Part shown: one piece after another, positions 36,801-48,223 of the stretch
Layout of the letters: each line of letters begins with the position of its first letter
Position numbering within the stretch: the first letter of the stretch is position 1
From: Spongilla lacustris
Taxonomy: Eukaryota; Porifera; Demospongiae; Spongillida; Spongillidae
Length of the DNA: 64,000 nt
Assembly: GCA_949361645.1 (NCBI GenBank)
Contig: OX442422.1
Coordinates: 9,498,426 to 9,562,425 of the forward strand
Direction of reading: 5' to 3'
The notes under the pieces: generated by a model
Told to the model about the DNA's origin: nothing
Database searches by the model: none
Seen by the model: only the letters and a program-made list of their open reading frames with translations
Translations under genes and position numbers: made by a program

Positions 36801-39505
36801 GTGCTGATAATGGAGGTACTGATGGAGGGCAAAGAGGTGCACCTGAAGGTGGAGATCATGTGACACACCTGCAGCAAGACTTGGTGGACACTTACGTAGC
36901 TAGAGGTGCCGCCATTGTGCATACAGGAGCTTCTGAAGATGTGGTAATGGGGCAGAGTGAGCAGACCTGCGAGGAGGTTATGTCACCTGAAGGAACTGAG
37001 AACTTTGGACCAATCGATCAGGGACATACTACTCCATTAATGGAAGATCAGAGTGTATTGAATGATCAGGGACATACTACTCCATTAATGGAAGATCAGA
37101 GTGTATTGAATGATCAGGGACATACTACCCCATTAATGGAAGATCAGAGTGTATTAAATTATCAGGGACATACTACTCCATTAATGGAAGATCAGAGTGT
37201 ATTGAATTATCAGGGACATACTACTCCATTAATGGAAGATCAGAGTGTATTGAATTATCAGGGACATACTACTCCATTAATGGAAGATCAGAGTGTATTG
37301 AATTATCAGGGACATACTACTCCATTAATGGAAGATCAGAGTGTATTGAAGGATCAGGGACACACTACTCCATTAATGGAAGATCAGAGTGTATTGAATT
37401 ATCAGGGACATACTACTCCATTAATGGAAGATCAGAGTGTATTGAATTATCAGGGACATACTACTCCATTAATGGAAGATCACAGTGTATTGAATGATCA
37501 GGGACATACTACTCCATTAATGGAAGATCACAGTGTGTTGAATGATCAGGGACATACTACCCCATTAATGGAAGATCACAGTGTGTTGAATGATCAGGGA
37601 AGTACCACCTTACTACCTGAAGACAGTGGTATAGTAAGTGATCATGAAAGCACCGCCTTGCTAGATGAATATCACATACCTGCCACTCCTGAAGTTGCAG
37701 ATCACGTAATGACCATACCCACAGCTGAGCATCATGTACTGATCATACCCACAGCTGAACATCATGTTCTGACCATACCCACAGCTGAACATCATGTTCT
37801 GACCATACCCACAGCTGAGCATCATGTACTGACCATACCCACAGCTGAACATCATGTTCTGACCATACCCACAGCTGAGCATCATGTACAGACCATACCC
37901 ACAGCTGAACATCATGTACTGACCATACCCACAGCTGAACATCATGTTCTGACCATACCCATAGCTGAGCATCATGTACAGACCATACCCACAGCTGAAC
38001 ATCATGTTCTGACCATACCCACAGCTGAGCATCATGTACAGACCATACCCACAGCTGAACATCATGTACTGACCATACCCACAGCTGAACATCATGTACA
38101 GACCATACCCACAGCTGAGCATCATGTACAGACCATACCCACAGCTGATATCCAACTCACTGCCATGCTATTAGAAGACCCAATAATTACACACACCACC
38201 ATCACAGCTGAAGATTCTAGGACAGCTGGTAATCAATTGCCACCATGTGAAGAACGAGATCATGCCGCCTCTAGCGCACAAGGCTCTAGCATCGTCCTGT
38301 TATCAGGTTCAATGGCAACCAGCTGTAGTCAGGGTGACCATAGTCATGAGGTGCAAGGTGACCATAGTCATGAGGTGCAAGGTGACCATAGTCATGAGGT
38401 GCAAGGTGACCATAGTCATGAGGTGCAGGGTTACCATAGTCATGAGGTGCAAGGTGACCATAGTCATGAGGTGCAAGGTGACCATAGTCATGAGGTGCAA
38501 GGTGACCATAGTCATGAAGTGCAAGGTGACCATAGTCATGAGGTGCAAGGTGACCATAATCATGAGGTGCAAGGTGACCATAGTCATGAGGTGCAAGGTG
38601 ACCATAGTCATGAAGTGCAAGGTGACCATAGTCATGAGGTGCAAGGTGACCATAGTCATGAGGTGCAAGGTGACCATAGTCATGAGGTGCAAGGTGACCA
38701 TAGTCATGAGGTGCAGGGTTACCATAGTCATGAGGTGCAAGGTGACCATAGTCATGAGGTGCAAGGTGACCATAGTCATGAGGTGCAAGGTGACCATAGT
38801 CATGAAGTGCTGGGTAACCATAGTCATGAGGTGCAGGGTGACCATAGTCATGAGGTGCAAGGTGACCATAGTCATGAGGTGCAAGGTGACCATAGTAGCA
38901 GCTGTACCATCATAACTTCTGCTGGTGAGGCTGATACCAGTAGTGGTAAGGTGGAGATGTCACATATGGGTACTGCTCTAGAGCTGCAGAGTGGACTTAC
39001 ACCAGTGGTCGAATGCAGAGCTATGAAGGCCCCCACAAGTACGGATGTCTCTCTACTTCCTTCTGCCCCCATGTTGGGCTTAGGTGACAGGCAGACATAT
39101 CCCCCACAGCTCCCCAATGGTGTGAAGACCGAGGAAGTTGGTACTCTGGATGGTCCGTCACAACCACAGCACAATCCCGACCCTTTTAAGCCCTTGAGCA
39201 TGCAAGAGGTCTCCATGGCGACCGAGTCCTCTATAGACAGCTCCTTTTATGGTCAAAGCTCATCACAAACTTCTAAGAATCGTGGCGGCTTAAGGCGAGC
39301 GCACATGCCACCACCACCCACTGCTGCTAATGCTGCAAACCCACCAGACATCCCCTCAAAGGGCAGCCAGACTAGCATTGTCAGTAGAGTGGTGAGATAT
39401 TGGCCTCTCCGTCCATTTCTTCTTGTTGTCTCGCTGGCTGTAGTACTCTCGATCCTAATGATGGGGGTAGGATTTTCTGCCAGTGAGGGAAATAAACCTC
39501 TTTGA
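33836..39505 (+). pseudogene. 5'-truncated RhoGEF duplicate (copy 2)
   Basis: Homologous to the last six exons of copy 1: about 33836-33961, 34263-34290, 35034-35218, 35501-35555, 35861-36408, 36548-39505. The DH domain and most of the PH domain are missing, because homology starts in intron 11 next to the LTR. In the exon matching exon 14, CGA has become TGA (35207-35209) in frame, 10 bp before the donor. Splice sites, all other phases and the 985-codon last exon, with its three repeat arrays and tail anchor, are intact. Array sizes are about 12, 14 and 23 units against 15, 12 and 20 in copy 1. It is most likely a recent partial-duplication pseudogene. It could also be a misplaced allele, or a transcribed gene starting from the LTR. 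Confidence 0.8.
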
Positions 39506-40411
39506 GTTTGAATGTTCTGCACTACCTTCTTCTTGTTTTTATTTTGTGTATGTATTGCACCTGCCAAGTACCCAGGCTTGCCAGCTTTATATTGTGTCTT
39601 TCATTGGTATGCGTGTGTAGGAGGAGGCTTGGGCTCGGAAGAAATCAAATTGCGCATGTGTGCATATACATTTAACCCTAACCGCCCTGTAGAAATCACA
39701 GGCCAGGGTGTGAAGAATGGTAACAAATATATTAGAGTAATGGCTTGGAAACATCTGCATTCACATTCAATGTTTTGGTAATCAGTGGCATGGGTGTACA
39801 CAGTACTTACACCAAGGACTACTGAGTAATGTTAGTAGTACTTGCTTTTACATACACTCGCTGTTCACTCAATTGCTGTCTAAATCCTAAATCACCATTT
39901 AAATTTTTTATTTATTTACATTCTAATCTAATCTAATCAAGATTGAAATTTGTGTCCAAAAATGCCTTAGCATTAATATTAGTGACAAAGTAGAATTATG
40001 AATTATTCACGAGTGTGGGAACAATTGAGCATTATCTCTGAGCCTTGTAATCGTCGGCAATTTCCGGCTCTATTCGCTCATCGGCTGTTGTGGAGTCGGT
40101 CTGGGTGCGAGACTTAAGTCCAATAATGTTAATATAATCGTATTCTGAATTGAATCAGCTATAAATACGTTCATACGTTGTCTGTCTATTGCGGGGTTAA
40201 CGAGTATTTCAGTGGCTTGGGGGTTCTCACCATCTCCTCCCCATGACCATGCTCGCGGAGAGTGGTACGTGTTTACATGTAGTACGTAATAAAACCGGTT
40301 CCTCCGTATCGGGTTACAGACGTTGAAATTAGCCCTCATATACGGCACCAACCGCGAAACTAATCTCCTGTCTGGTTTCTTGTTGACTAATTGGTGGTGT
40401 CACTCAACAAG
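39506..40411. other. Intergenic, no gene recognised
   Basis: Homology to the RhoGEF copy 1 3' flank ends at about 39671, matching 16258, where the minisatellite starts in copy 1. Beyond that I see no coding pattern on either strand. Confidence 0.5.
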
Positions 40412-40782
40412 CACAGGAGGAAGTTATAAACGTTCAGCCTGGATTTTTTCGGCTGGGTTTTAACAAAAACCCATCCTAATTAATATAGCATAAAAACCAT
40501 CCTGGGATTGAATGTCCAGGGTGGGAATAGTGTAAAATCCATGTTGTTCTACTCTGGTTTTGTCGAACAAAACCCATGTTGAAGTATGAATATAAGTATT
40601 ACCTCAACATGGTTTTTGTTCGACAGTAACCACATCTATTTTTTTGACCGTTTTTCCACTATTCCCACCCTGGACGCTCAATCTCAGGATGGTTTTTACG
40701 CTATTTGCTCCATTCCAGGATGGGTTTTTGTTAAAAACCAGCCTAAAAATCCAGGCTGGACGTTTATAACTTTTCCCTGTGA
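40412..40782. mobile_element. Long palindromic MITE-like element
   Basis: Arms of about 170 bp are inverted copies: TTATAAACGTTCAGCCTGG at 40424 against CCAGGCTGGACGTTTATAA ending at 40769. The arms also contain CCATCCTGGGATTGAATGTCC and its complement, with a loop of about 20 bp near 40590. No coding capacity; class II foldback or MITE of unknown type. Confidence 0.75.
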
Positions 40783-41557
40783 AGATTCATCCAACAGACA
40801 GGAGAAAGTGACGTTGTTACATGCCTTACGCCGCTGGTCGCCTTGCACAACACGGTGATTCGTGTAAGTGCGGCCAGTTGGTATAGGGGTTCATTTTCCA
40901 AGGCCCTATTTTCAGATTACATGCTTATTTTCTACATGTTAATTTTTTTTCTAGTTTTTCTAGATAATCGGTAGACGGATTCAAGTCATTATTGGGAAGG
41001 TTATTGTTGCAAGAGAGTCAACATTCCAAGCGCCAGCTCTTGTCCCTCACCCTCCCAGTCCCAAGCACACCCTCACCACTTGCTGTATTAGAGATCGAAG
41101 GTCTTATAGTCATTCTTTTTATCCTGTTACAGAATGGTGGCACAGAGCTAGGAGTCCATATCTGATGTTTCCTTCTTCGTGATAGGCCTAGTACAGTGAC
41201 TGATATGGAGGCACAGCACAGGTGGTGGGGACAGTAGGAAAGAGGAAGATTAGGTGGGTGGGATTATTTAGTGGTGAGAGTGGTGGAGGTGTGCCTGTGT
41301 ATTGGGTGACTGCATTCCATGTGTGATAACCAATTTGATATGTAACGTGCATTTATGCATGCATTCTTATCCCTTGTCTAGGATTCAGGGTGACCAGCTA
41401 TTTGGAGAGTTCTAGTCAGCAGCAAGGTTACTATCCAAAGGGAAGCCTCTCACTATATGCCTGGAGCCATTAGTGCACAAAAGGAAGCACTAAGAAAAAC
41501 AGTCATCTAAAAGATGTTTTATAACTTTGTTGTACTTCTGTTACTAGTAATCCTTTG
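40783..41557. other. Intergenic, no gene recognised
   Basis: AT-rich, without open frames or motifs that I can support. Confidence 0.5.
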
Positions 41558-41732
41558 TAGTCTCGCGGGCCACGACGTAATATTACGTCCGGAGACATTT
41601 CGTGTGCAGCATGTATTCATAGATAGTCTTGTGACCGCTGCAATCTGACGGTGCCGGCCAAATTTGGCCGCTAGCACACGGAATGTTGGCGAAAGTAGTA
41701 TCTCATTTATTACGTCATGGCCCGCGAGACTA
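41558..41732. mobile_element. TIR MITE, 175 bp
   Basis: Inverted ends TAGTCTCGCGGGCCA...TGGCCCGCGAGACTA match over 24 of 25 bp. The interior is non-coding and includes the palindrome CGTAATATTACG. A fragment with the same end (TAGTCTCGCAAGCCA) lies at about 44326, so the family is multicopy here. Confidence 0.75.
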
Positions 41733-42189
41733 GTGTGTATGTGTGCATGTGTGTGTATTTTTTTAAATGCTCAGCTGACAAGGTGTTACAACACAAACCG
41801 TGCGCGGGTTCAACGCCAGTCCTGTACTCATTGGGTAGATGAAAAAAAGACGGAAAGGCAAAGGCATCGGAACGATCAAAATCCATGCATGTAGCACATC
41901 GCACTCTAACCTATATCATTTGAACAAAAGTTGTAGGTCCACGCAAAAGTTGTATGTCCACGTCCGGGTCTTTGTCATACGCGCACGTGATAATTGACCT
42001 TCGAGCCACGCTCACCTTTCAAACTGTAAAGTGCGCGTATTGAGTATTCATTGACACGTTACCATGACAACAATGGACTTCCTAGTATTATATTATACGG
42101 GGTACTGTTCTGCTATGTGCTTGAGTATGTTCGCAAAGGCGATGGGACTACCAAACTTCCGGCGCCACATGTACTCATGCATGTAAGTG

Positions 42190-42741
42190 TCAAACAGTTT
42201 CGAATTTATCGTCCGTTCCTCGCGCATCGATTTTCTGGATCTGAAAATCGATTTTTCCGAATACTTGAAAAAAGAAAATCATTCTTTTGCAAGAGCTCCA
42301 CATACCCTCAACCCCCTGAGTGTGTGCACCAGTGATAGGATCCACGAAATGAAGTGAAAGGACCCAGACACCTTTACTCTTTCCCAACCGGCGTTTTTGT
42401 CGACCAAAGATGCAGCAACCTCAATATAACTTGGATTTCCAAGTGACTGCCTGGATTTTAAAATATTACGGAATAGTGGAGGATTTTGAGATTCGTATAA
42501 AATGATTTAGTTGTGTACCTTCAAAGAACGTCCCTTTCCTCAGTGTCACCTCCTTTCTACAACCTTTTCTCGGACACCTCCACCCGAGCTCCTCAGGACT
42601 ATCCTTCCTTTTTACAAGATGCATCCCTCTCCCGCACGAGCAGGTCTTGCTTGAGGGAAGTATAGCTTCAACATTTGACACCATCGAATCGTGGAATCGT
42701 ACCGCGCATGCCCGAAATGTGTTACTGCGCATGCCAGACAT
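42190..42741 (-). pseudogene. Merlin/ISXO2-like transposase remnant
   Basis: On the minus strand, 42741 to about 42520 encodes a zinc-ribbon region (CSCGRGMHLVKRKD, WRCPRKGCRKEVTLRKGTFF) of the type at the N-terminus of ISXO2-like transposases. Further along, about 42340-42270, comes the family's C-terminal signature FVDPITGAHTQGVEGMWSSCK. Only about 180 bp separates the two, so most of the catalytic DDE domain is gone. The first ligand pair is CxC rather than the usual CxxC. ISXO2/IS1595-type transposases belong to the Merlin superfamily. Recognised from memory of the family pattern. Confidence 0.6.
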
Positions 42742-43043
42742 GTGTAGGTCTTCACATGTTGATTAGTGTTCAGTAATAAGGTGTTATAAGTGGGGGGGGG
42801 GGGGCGGGGGGGGGGGGTAAACTAGCTAAGAAGCACTTGATCTGCCCGTTTTTACAATTTAAAAACGACGTAGCTAGCAAGTCTGCGTGAGAATTCTAAG
42901 AGCTCACAAAACAACGCCATTGTAAAGATGTTGAACTCACGTGATTTCCGTGCCGCGTTTGCGCAACGGCCTGCGCCAGTATTTACATGGCGTCTCCTCC
43001 TTTAATTTGTATCCTTACGAAAGTGTAGATTTGATTCGGAAGG
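42742..43043. other. Gap with a poly-G tract
   Basis: Contains a G-only run with one C near 42793-42822. Otherwise nothing recognised; it may hold the promoter of the ORF at 43044. Confidence 0.4.
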
Positions 43044-43514
43044 ATGGGAAACCAACAAGCAAAAGCGGCGCAGCAAGCTCAAGCGGCGCAGCAAGCTCAA
43101 GCGGCGCAGCAAGCTCAAGCGGCGCAGCAAGCTCAAGCGGCGCAGCAAGCTCAAGCGGCGCAACAAGCTCAAGCGGCACTACAAGCTCAAGCGGCGCAAC
43201 AAGCTCAAGTCGCTCACCGACGAGAAATTGAGCTGCTGAGAGTTAAGAGGGAGACCATCGAAGCAGAGGCACGTCTCGAAGAAAGGAAGCGCGCTACCGC
43301 TGAGGCAGAAGAGAGGGCTGCAATAGCCAAAGAGAGGGCCGCAATAGCTTGGACCACCAAGGTGGATGAAGCACTAAGGCAGTGGTGGCAGGAAAATCAT
43401 ACAAGAAGATCTAGAATGAAGGACGAGGAATCCCGTACGCCGCATTCTGCTTCAGTCAACGACTTCCACGTGCCCGTTGGCCATCGTGCACCTTCTCGTA
43501 ATTCTGTATTTTGA
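43044..43514 (+). CDS. Small Ala/Gln-repeat coiled-coil protein
   Basis: A 156-codon frame starts MGNQQAK. About eleven AQAAQ pentapeptide repeats (15-bp unit CAAGCTCAAGCGGCG, 43051-43210) come first, then a highly charged helical segment, REIELLRVKRETIEAEARL...EERKRATAEAEERAA, typical of a coiled coil. A polar tail with DFHVPVGHRAPSRNS follows. No known domain; helical tails of this kind occur in Myb/SANT-like and transposon-associated proteins, so a transposon origin is possible. A poly(A) signal AATAAA at 44303 lies past the hAT insertion, which would then sit in the 3' UTR. Confidence 0.5.
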   Translation: MGNQQAKAAQQAQAAQQAQAAQQAQAAQQAQAAQQAQAAQQAQAALQAQAAQQAQVAHRREIELLRVKRETIEAEARLEERKRATAEAEERAAIAKERAAIAWTTKVDEALRQWWQENHTRRSRMKDEESRTPHSASVNDFHVPVGHRAPSRNSVF

Positions 43515-43552
43515 ATTTTTGTCCAAGATACGTATGTAGGATTTATTGAGCG

Positions 43553-44285
43553 CAGTGTTGCCGCGATATATCGCGAAAGGCGATTTATCGCGATTAAATG
43601 TTTATATCGCGAAAGGCGATATATCGCGATTAATCTTTAGTCATATCGCGAAACAAACGTGTACGGACGTAAACAAAGATATACAGAAAGACATTTAGGT
43701 ATATCAATGAAAATTACAGTTAAACCAGTTCAGTTTGAATTTTGCTTTAGAAATATACATTTGCCAATGCAGCCTTTCATGCAAGATGCCACGCCCACAC
43801 GGGCGCAACCTTTTCTTCTTAAGAAAAATACCTCAGCAAAAATGCACAAGTATTTGCTTGCTGGTTTTGCATATGGTAGGGACGTATATGACTCGTGATT
43901 CCTCCACCACAACAATGGATCATATTTTATGAAATTGATTTCTGCTGACAGGTTGCTTGGGAACATTGCGCAAGCTATCATGTAGCTAAAAAAAAAAAAC
44001 ATTTTTTGTGCCATCCAAAGCCTCCCTCCCATACGGCAGTTTTGAAGGCTTTGTGATCAACGCTCATGAAATCATCTGTGGTAGCACCTGTACCGTGGTA
44101 ACCATAACTATTCACCCAAGCATTTAATAACCAAGCGATAATTGATCATGAATAATTTAATATATCGCAATATTTATACAGAGATAATATATATTATCTC
44201 TGATTTATATCGCGATTAAATGCTCATATCGCGATATATCGCGATATAGACGATTAAGGATGAAGGTTATTTCGCGGTAACACTG
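43553..44285. mobile_element. hAT-type MITE with 8-bp target duplication
   Basis: The 733-bp element begins CAGTGTTGCCGCGA and ends with the complement TCGCGGTAACACTG. It is flanked by ATTGAGCG at 43545-43552 and 44286-44293. Subterminal arrays of the palindrome CGCGATATATCGCGAT occur near both ends. CAGTG ends with an 8-bp duplication are diagnostic of hAT transposons. No intact transposase. Confidence 0.9.
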
Positions 44286-44293
44286 ATTGAGCG

Positions 44294-44640
44294 TCGTAAT
44301 GAAATAAACATTCGGATTTTTGTGTAGTCTCGCAAGCCATAGTCTCGTGCCCAGACCCAATGCATCGCAGCTGCGGATGAATTACATTACCGCTACGCAT
44401 TCGCGTACAACAATGTTTGTGCCACTGTTTACACGATAAAATCGAACGGTCATGTGACGCAATGAAGTTGATGCAATGAATATCTGATGGCTGGGTTGGG
44501 TGTGTCAGAACGAAATCATTTACTGTACAAGAGTCACTAATGCCGCTTGGAAGAAGCCTTGGGAGAAACAATGCTGCATCCATTTGCACATCATGCTGTC
44601 AAGAACAAATAAGTCTGAAAACACATTCTACCAGAGATAG
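44294..44640. other. Short spacer with MITE fragment and poly(A) signal
   Basis: Holds AATAAA at 44303-44308 and a fragment of the 175-bp TIR MITE at about 44326-44350. No gene recognised. Confidence 0.5.
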
Positions 44641-46395
44641 GAAGGCTTACGAAGAAGGAGATGAACACTGAAACTTATGTGCTCACTAAATTATAAGTCT
44701 ATTTTGAGAGATAGCTCAATCAATACACTGCAGTCTTTCTTGTGGAGCACGATAATTAATGAGATGAAAGCTAAAGCACCGATCTCATTAGCTTTGCTGC
44801 AAGGGTGCGCTACTGTATCTACCTCTGAACCTTCTGAATATACAGATAGCATTGCTGGTTTGATTTTTGCCATCCTTCTAAGAAATCAAAACTAAAATAT
44901 GAATCTTGTACAGCGTATCATCTCTGTGATTCTCTACTGTGACCATGCACAAAAGCAGGTAAGCAATTCATGTGTGCTCCAAAAAGTGGGCCGCATTATT
45001 TATTTCTTGTGTAAGTTTTTAGCCGCCTGCAAAAAGTTAATTTTTGTCTATCTCACAAATCAACTTGGAAGCAACCATGACTCTGATGTGGTCTTGTGGA
45101 AGGAAGACATTGAAATAGAGCTTCACAAGGTAAGCAGTTTGTGACAATGTGACGACAAACTATGCACTGAACTTACTATTCATTGGCTTCACTTGGCTGA
45201 ATGGGTATAATGACTTTTATGACACTCATTCAGCTGTTGTGTGTAAATATACAAGTTCATGACACGACCAATTTGATTCCCTAGGTTGCGATGCAGTAAG
45301 GTTTGTAAATGCAAATTAAGTCTGCCTCATGACTGAATCACCACCTTTGGGTAGCGGATCTGATTCAGATACTAATATATTTTGTTCCTATAACTATATG
45401 TATTGGTTCTACAGCTCTTCTCATTTCGTGACGCTTCTTCTAGTGATATGGCTCCACTACCTTTACCTCCATCAACTGTCCCTTTACTCACTGATGATTC
45501 GGGGAATACCACAGCATGTATACCTTCATCGCCTAAATCTCCACCTACATCTGTAACATTACATGTATCCCCACCTGTATTTTCATCTCTTACATCTCCA
45601 TCTACACCACCTGTCTCTCCATTCACTGATGATTCGGAGAATACCACAAGTAAAACTTGACCGCCTTGATCTCCACTGATATCCCCACCTGCAACAATAC
45701 TGTCAGCACCAACATCACCTATAATCCCATCAGAATGTACAAACTCTAGACTTGTCTAAAAACATTCAAACTTGTGGGTGACAACATCGATAAGAATGTA
45801 ACTCCTACATAGATTCGAGTTGACAGCCAGACAAAGTCACTACATTATTTTCATTCATATGCTGTCAGAGATCGCATTGATTTGAGTGCATACAATGATT
45901 GTCCTGACACTGATCTCATCTGGTTAGATACACTGCTTCCATCCAACGATGACCATGGTGCACTAATTACAAATTTCTGCCATTTAATTGCTATAATTCT
46001 GATGTCATATAGGCCTACATTCCATTCTTTTCTAAGTTAGGGGATGGATTTGATAAGCACATAAAGCATGAATTTTATTCCGAAATGTCATCAAAACTGA
46101 AGTATAAGTATGATCTTTGGTTTTGAGCCTATGTATCACTCAGGTTCATGCTTGAAATCATGCAATCACTTCACAAGTACGTCCCATGTCAAGGCGACTG
46201 TGATGATGAGACAGCTATCTCTTCTGAACAAGTAGCAACTATACAAGCATGCATTATCTTCTTTTTGGTGGTACAGTCTCCAAGGTTCAGTCGTGGATGT
46301 CATGGGATTCGAAAGAATTCCATCACACCTCAAGGGACCTTACAGGGACTACAACCAGTTGTAGAGAAGACTGGCATGCTAAGATGTCGGCCGGT
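44640..46395 (+). pseudogene. Decayed DUF6589-family gene
   Basis: Successive plus-strand pieces match the order I remember for this sponge/cnidarian family: INEMKAKAPISLALLQGC (about 44755), MNLVQRIISVILY (44899), RLQKVNFCLSHKST (about 45025), SNHDSDVVLWKEDIE (about 45070), RVDSQTKSLHYFHSYAVRDR (45816), then LLPSNDD, DKHIKHEFYSEMS, MQSLHKYVP, and finally VVE/EDWHAKM with a frameshift near 46365. Stops and frameshifts break the frame several times and the 45816 segment has no start codon. The function of the family is unknown; it is often multicopy and transposon-linked. Confidence 0.6.
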
Positions 46396-46824
46396 AATCG
46401 AGAGTTACGGTAGTAACTCTCATAATTATAAAAAACGCGACCCGCGTATAACTCACGAACCGAGAAACGGATAGTGTAGCTCTTTATTGCTATCGAGCCA
46501 CAATGGAAAGACAATAATTTTGATGTTCAAGTCGCCAAACCGTTTACTTTAAGAGAACAAAAAAGCGCGTAGATCTCGTTCCCAGACCGTAATTTGTCCG
46601 TAGTCGTCTTTATGGGTGAGTATAACTCGAGATAGGAAAGTTTTTAAGAGCGCCAGTTACACCAACAGCCGTAGAATTTCCTGACAGGTATCAGATATAT
46701 AAATAAAGCATGTAACCGATATACGTAATTTGCAGCTGTTCTCGCGCGCCAAGATATACGTAATCGTTACGTAATATGGAGAGTTAGCTATATTCTCATG
46801 TCCTTTTGGAGGTTATCCTACCCT

Positions 46825-47364
46825 ACGCCACAATGAGATTCGGAACCTCACTGCAAATTTGCTGTCTGAAGTGTGTCACAATGTAACTGTCGAACCAACC
46901 CCCTACAACCAGTTACTAGAGAAACCTTTAAACTTGCCTCTACCATCACTGACATTGGAGCAAGATCAGATATGGTTTCTGGGGTGGCCATTTTGAAAAA
47001 ACGTTTTTGATGTCAGAGTTCTTAACCCACTTGCTCCATCTAACACCACACCCACACCCAGTGCTTGCTACCGCAGACATGAAAAAGAAAAACAAAGAGC
47101 ATATGAGCAACGCATCAGGGAAATTGAGCATGCCTCCTTCACCCCAATTGTACTCTCCACTACTGGTGGAATGGGTCCAATTGCAACAACGTTTTATAAA
47201 CGCCTTGCAGACCGGCTAGCTTCCAAATGGAACTCATCCTACAGCCAAACCATTGGATGGCTGCAATGCCGTCTGTCCTTTCCTCTCCTCTGCTCATCCA
47301 TCTATGCATCAGAGGAGCTCGTTCATCAAAGGGGCGCGTACCTTGCAGTGTCCCTCTCCCTGTA
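46825..47364 (+). pseudogene. Decayed retroelement-associated C-terminal domain
   Basis: Pieces read GGYPTLRHNEIRNLTA (about 46830), GFWGGHFEKT and then, in a shifted frame, DVRVLNPLAPSN (about 47010-47045). FTPIVLSTTGGMGPIATTFY and WLQCRLSFPLLCSSIYA follow. These match, from memory, the C-terminal region of a reverse-transcriptase-linked family common in sponges and cnidarians. At least two frameshifts (near 46972 and 47010) disrupt it. The DxxVxNP core might be nuclease-like; that is speculation. Confidence 0.5.
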
Positions 47365-48223
47365 GAGCTAGTGCATAGTGAATCTAGGTTCACTCTGGAC
47401 TAAAAGCATCTAGTTGATCAATATCATTTAACTTCATCATTTAACTCGTATTGTGCATTTAATATTTGCTGTATATCGATTTATTATATTACTCAATGTC
47501 TCTAGGCAACCACTTTCATGCGAAGCGTAATTATGTAATCTGTAACTCCACTATGAACAATCCATTTTCAAGTGTGTAAGAAAGAAGTTCTATCGAGGCA
47601 TACATATATATAAAGGCCTTGGTACACGTGGCGCACATACATGCAGTTGAGTCGGCCTCATGCTGCCTTTGCCTGGGGTTGGCCAAAGGTAGACGCCTGC
47701 AGCAGTAACTAATGCACCGCAATGTAAACAGTACAGACATAATTATGCTCACGAGCAAAAAAGAAAGCAGGTGCTAAACACAGGCCTTATTTTTACAAGG
47801 GGGGGTGGGGGTAAAGAAATTTCAGAGTTGAGGGGTATATCTTTTAAACCGTGGCAAAGAAACCAGTAAAACGGAAGCACCTTAGCCATCTGCTGCTGGA
47901 CCAACAGGAATCAGAAGAAGTGCAAATTACATTCTAGATAGCCTAGTCCCCATACTGAACACATAAGACAAATATATCAATGCATGTTACAGATGGTGAG
48001 AGAATCAGTGTGCACACATAAGTTACTCAGTGGTGGTGTCCTAAGGTCTACTCCTAGACAAGCCACTCCTCTCTTCCACCTCCCCTCTGCATATGCTGCA
48101 CTGGTGCGCTGCAGAGGACAGGCCTGCTCCCTTGGTGTCACATGCTGCAGGGGAGGGGGAGGAGAACACATGACCCCACTGCAGGCGTTAATAAGGTGGT
48201 GCCCATCCAATCCTGTTAGTAAC
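47365..48223. other. Intergenic, no gene recognised
   Basis: No supported coding region. This is the downstream flank of the minus-strand PHF10-like gene and should hold its 3' UTR. Confidence 0.5.

Noticed and set aside
33504..39671. Simple assembly artefact as the explanation for RhoGEF copy 2
   Set aside because: Not excluded, but the truncated left end at an LTR, copy-specific LINE and repeat differences, and different right flanks fit a real partial duplication better than a misplaced full allele.
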